7,496 nt of DNA, taken from the NCBI GenBank assembly GCA_964609375.1, contig CAZSSA010000103.1, positions 1-7,496 on the forward strand. The letters run 5' to 3'. The position numbers and the translations under genes were made by a program. Within the stretch, counting starts at the first letter, position 1. Every line of letters begins with the position of its first letter. Source of the DNA: CAZDUS01 sp964609375. Its GTDB lineage: Bacteria > Verrucomicrobiota > Kiritimatiellia > CAIKKV01 > CAITUY01. Below, piece by piece: positions 4,752-7,496 of this stretch. The notes beneath the pieces were generated by a model that was not told the DNA's origin, ran no database searches, and saw nothing but the letters and a program-made list of their open reading frames with translations.

Positions 4752-6137
4752 CGCCTGAATCGTTTGGAAGCGCAGCGCAAGGAAAGCGCTGCCTTCATGC
4801 AGCCTGACAACCCGAAGCTGCGGGCGATCGATGATGAAATAGCTGTTCTGCGGAAGGAGCTTAATCTTCATGCGGATTTGGAATATGCGAAAGTCAAGGA
4901 GCGTGCCACGGCGATTGATATGCAAATTGAGGCCTTGGATGAGGCGCAGCGCCGGTGGCGAAACTCCTATCTGTTGGCCAGTAAGAAGGGCGCTGATTAC
5001 CGGCATTTGCAGATGGCGGTTACCCGCCTTGACGGGATGTATTCCCAGCTTTTCCAGAAGTTAAACGATTTGCGGGTGGAGCAGGAAATCAAGGGGGAGT
5101 ATTTTTCCGTCCTTCGCGAAATTCGGACTGATCAAAAGGCGGCATGGCCGGATCCTGTTAAGATTTTGATTGCGGCGCTGGTGGCGGGGATTGGATCCGG
5201 GTTGGCGTTGGCGATGCTGGCGTACTTTTTCGATGACAAGGTTCAGTCGGTGGTGGATGTCGAATCGGCAGTGGGCGTTCCGTTCCTTGGCGGGGTGCCG
5301 TTTTGGGTGCACAGTGATCTGGTGGGTCGTATCCGCCCGATTGTCAGTGATGAGCACCGTTCCGGGGCGGCAGAAGCCTATCGGGCCTTGCGGACCAATG
5401 TGATGATGGCGGTCGAGAAAGCCGGGAAGAAAGTGATGTTGATTACCAGTGCCGACTCCAAGGAGGGGAAGACGCTGACGGCGTTGAATCTGGCCATTAT
5501 GACGGCCAAGACGGGCAAGCGGATTCTATTGATGGATATGGATTTACGACGCGGCGTCTTGCATAAGTCATTTGAATTGGAGCGGACGCCGGGGATTGTG
5601 GATGTGCTCAGGGATAAGCAACCCTTGAGTACGGTGATTCGTAAAACGCCGCACGAAAACCTCTGGTTTGCTCCTGCAGGCTCGGTGGACAAGAGTACAT
5701 CCGAATTGCTGCATGCCACCAACATGGAGACTTTTCTGGGCGAAGTGCTGAATGACTACGACTATATTCTCATGGATACAGCCCCGGTGTTGCGTGTGAC
5801 CGACACGGTGATCCTTGCCGGCTGTCCCCTGGCGTGCGTGATCTATGTGGCGCATGCCAATCGCACGTCGAAACCCGTGATTAAATATTCCCTGGATATG
5901 CTGGGGGACGTGCACATCATCGGGATGATTGTCAACAGTATCGAAATGCATCGCATCAGCAGTTTGTATTATGCGTATCAATATCCCAATTATGCCTATT
6001 ACAGTTATGCCTATCGGTATGGATATAATTATGACCTGTATGACGAGCATGGGCGGCATGTGACATACGGACCGTTGACGACCATGCGGAAAACGGTGGC
6101 GAGGTGGATGCGTCACACGTTTACGCCAATGGAATAA
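4752..6137 (+). CDS. Wzc/GumC-like chain-length regulator and BY-type tyrosine kinase, N-terminus lost in gap
   Basis: This inner-membrane protein controls exopolysaccharide chain length and assembly; 461 C-terminal residues are present, numbered here from the first codon after the gap. Residues about 1-130 are charged, coiled-coil-like periplasmic sequence of the GumC/Wzz type. After PDPVKI (134-139) comes a transmembrane helix (about 138-161). The cytoplasmic kinase has oligomerisation motif EAYRALR (208-214, EX2RX2R), Walker A ADSKEGKT (234-241), Walker A' DMDLRRG (262-268) and Walker B ILMDTAP (339-345). A tyrosine cluster at 406-430 has 13 Tyr in 25 residues, the expected autophosphorylation region; unusually, 31 residues including a basic stretch (RKTVARWMRH) follow it. 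Walker A has Lys-Glu before GKT where Gly-Glu is commoner, still within the consensus. The N-terminal membrane helix and Wzz domain are not visible. The sugar transferase gene starts 6 nt after its stop, so they are co-transcribed. Confidence 0.93.
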   Translation, partial: RLNRLEAQRKESAAFMQPDNPKLRAIDDEIAVLRKELNLHADLEYAKVKERATAIDMQIEALDEAQRRWRNSYLLASKKGADYRHLQMAVTRLDGMYSQLFQKLNDLRVEQEIKGEYFSVLREIRTDQKAAWPDPVKILIAALVAGIGSGLALAMLAYFFDDKVQSVVDVESAVGVPFLGGVPFWVHSDLVGRIRPIVSDEHRSGAAEAYRALRTNVMMAVEKAGKKVMLITSADSKEGKTLTALNLAIMTAKTGKRILLMDMDLRRGVLHKSFELERTPGIVDVLRDKQPLSTVIRKTPHENLWFAPAGSVDKSTSELLHATNMETFLGEVLNDYDYILMDTAPVLRVTDTVILAGCPLACVIYVAHANRTSKPVIKYSLDMLGDVHIIGMIVNSIEMHRISSLYYAYQYPNYAYYSYAYRYGYNYDLYDEHGRHVTYGPLTTMRKTVARWMRHTFTPME

Positions 6138-6143
6138 AGCAAT

Positions 6144-7496
6144 ATGGCTACACATCGCAGTTATCTGCAGAAACAGATTATCTGGATGGCATTGCTGGAT
6201 GCGCTTTGCCTGGTGGTGGGGATCATTGGCGGCGTTGTCTTTCGTCTGGGGATGCCGGCCCTTGAGGAGTATGTCCTTTACAATGCATCCGGTTGGCTCT
6301 ATTTCCTGCTGACGGTTATCATCTCCAATTATATTGCCGGGGCTTATGGACTTGAGCTGCGGCTCTCCCGCTTCAATATGGCGGTGAACTGGGTATTTTC
6401 GGTGATCATGGCGTTACTGGTGGTAAGCGCCACTTCATATGCCTGGCTGGACATGGCGCTTGGCCGTGGTGTGCTGGCCTTGGCTGTTGTCATTTATTCC
6501 ATCATGTGGCTGGCGTTACGCCTGCTCATCTTTAACTGTCTTTTCAAAAAGGAATCCTTTGGATATCGCGTCGCCATTATCGGGGCAGGATCCCGTGCGC
6601 GTGCATATCTGGCGATGGTGGAAAACAAGGATCTCCGTCCTGCCCATAAGGTCGTGGCCCTGCTTCAGGTGGAGAGAGCGGGAGATGGACGACAGGTGGT
6701 GAAGGGGGAGCGGGGAGAGACGGCAATCATCCAGTGCGGTTTATCGCACGTGGCAACGACGCTCAAGTCCCTTGGGGTTGATGTTGTGCTGATTGGTGTT
6801 GATCGCGATGAGGAGTTGGCGGGGATGTATCCGCAGTTAAGGAGGCTTCGGTTTGAGGGGGTATCCGTCCTGTCGCCTCTTAACGTGGCGGAGACGTATG
6901 ATGGGAAGGCGCCGCTGAATCTGGTTGATGAGCATTGGTTGATGCAGGCCAGTCAAGGGTTCATTACGCCGGTTGCCATGCGGTTTAAGCGGTTAATGGA
7001 TCTGCTGATCATTATCTTGTTTGGTGTGCCGGCGGCCTTGGTGGCATTGATCGTAGCCTTGTTGGTCAAGCTTAGTGCGCCCCGGCATCCGGTGTTGTAT
7101 AGGCAGGAGCGTGTCGGGCGGTTTGGAGCTATTTTCCGCATCCTCAAATTCCGTTCCATGGATCCGGATGCGGAGAAGGAAACGGGGGCGGTATGGGCCG
7201 GTGATAAAGACCCGCGGATTACCCGGTTGGGGCGTTTTCTTCGCAAGTATCGGCTCGATGAATTGCCCCAATTGATCAATGTGATCAAGGGGGAGATGAG
7301 TTTGGTGGGGCCGCGACCGGAACGTCCCGAACTGGTGGAAAAACTGGCGCGCGAGATCCCGTACTACCGGGAGCGAGAGAACATTCTGCCCGGTCTGACG
7401 GGGTGGGCGCAGATCCGGTATCCCTACGGGGCGAGCATTGAGGATTCCCGCACCAAGCTGGAGTATGATTTGTTTTATTTGCAGAATCTTTCGGTT
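6144..7496 (+). CDS. Polyprenyl-phosphate sugar-1-phosphate transferase, exosortase-cluster EpsB-like, 3' end cut
   Basis: This inner-membrane enzyme probably starts the exopolysaccharide repeat unit by moving a sugar-1-phosphate from a nucleotide sugar to undecaprenyl phosphate. The frame is open for 451 codons to the window edge. Four hydrophobic helices lie in about 11-130. A Rossmann-like CoA-binding domain follows with YRVAIIGAGSRAR (141-153). The catalytic bacterial sugar transferase domain starts at FKRLMDLL (281-288), with a membrane segment (about 287-308), KFRSM (335-339), RLDELPQL (370-377), GPRPERPE (389-396) and GLTGWAQIRYPYG (417-429). The GAVWA, PRPERPE and YPYGAS features resemble the sugar transferases of exosortase/PEP-CTERM-associated clusters (TIGR03013 type), from memory. 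Family members are about 460-475 residues, so only a few C-terminal residues should be missing. ATG 6144 has only a weak GGAA upstream, suggesting coupling with the kinase gene. The donor sugar cannot be told from sequence. Confidence 0.94.
   Translation, partial: MATHRSYLQKQIIWMALLDALCLVVGIIGGVVFRLGMPALEEYVLYNASGWLYFLLTVIISNYIAGAYGLELRLSRFNMAVNWVFSVIMALLVVSATSYAWLDMALGRGVLALAVVIYSIMWLALRLLIFNCLFKKESFGYRVAIIGAGSRARAYLAMVENKDLRPAHKVVALLQVERAGDGRQVVKGERGETAIIQCGLSHVATTLKSLGVDVVLIGVDRDEELAGMYPQLRRLRFEGVSVLSPLNVAETYDGKAPLNLVDEHWLMQASQGFITPVAMRFKRLMDLLIIILFGVPAALVALIVALLVKLSAPRHPVLYRQERVGRFGAIFRILKFRSMDPDAEKETGAVWAGDKDPRITRLGRFLRKYRLDELPQLINVIKGEMSLVGPRPERPELVEKLAREIPYYRERENILPGLTGWAQIRYPYGASIEDSRTKLEYDLFYLQNLSV

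Noticed and set aside
6439..6702. An 87-codon plus-strand frame inside the sugar transferase region
   Set aside because: It is out of frame with the transferase, whose domains are continuous through the same stretch.

Overview
The window looks like a GC-rich bacterial contig with two protein-coding modules on the + strand, a partial tRNA gene on the - strand at the left edge, and one 100-N assembly gap. The OPX lipoprotein, the tyrosine-kinase/chain-length protein and the polyprenyl-phosphate sugar transferase point to a Gram-negative-type envelope. The sugar transferase resembles the subtype found in exosortase/PEP-CTERM exopolysaccharide clusters. Short hairpin repeats carrying CGGTAGGG (read on the - strand) occur in two intergenic regions. 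From memory, such repeats are common in uncultured members of the Planctomycetes-Verrucomicrobia-Kiritimatiellota lineage, so that is my tentative placement; it is inference only.

Region by region: 1-38 is the 5' half of a tRNA-Phe(GAA) on the - strand with a likely promoter at 87-115. 129-2974 is a two-gene sulfur operon: an ArsR-family repressor whose palindromic operator fills its own promoter, overlapping by ATGA with an 832-residue fusion of CoA-disulfide reductase, rhodanese, TusA and DsrE2 domains. It ends in a strong intrinsic terminator (2975-3024). A new promoter (3036-3065) and a leader of about 160 nt lead into an exopolysaccharide operon: an OPX outer-membrane export lipoprotein (3230-4552), a 41-bp tandem repeat that begins inside its stop codon, the assembly gap (4652-4751), a Wzc/GumC-like BY-kinase missing its N-terminal part (4752-6137), and a polyprenyl glycosylphosphotransferase cut by the right edge (6144-7496).

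How they work together: the ArsR protein probably senses a sulfur species (it has Cys residues in its second and last helices) and controls the fusion enzyme, which would reduce disulfides or persulfides and pass sulfane sulfur along its Cys-bearing domains. In the second operon the sugar transferase would load the first sugar phosphate onto the lipid carrier, the Wzc-like protein would control chain length and assembly through tyrosine phosphorylation, and the OPX lipoprotein would form the outer-membrane exit. No wholly new system is evident. The most notable points are the compact sulfur sensor/enzyme operon, the repeat family that supplies both a terminator and the intergenic repeats, and the gap that hides the kinase N-terminus.
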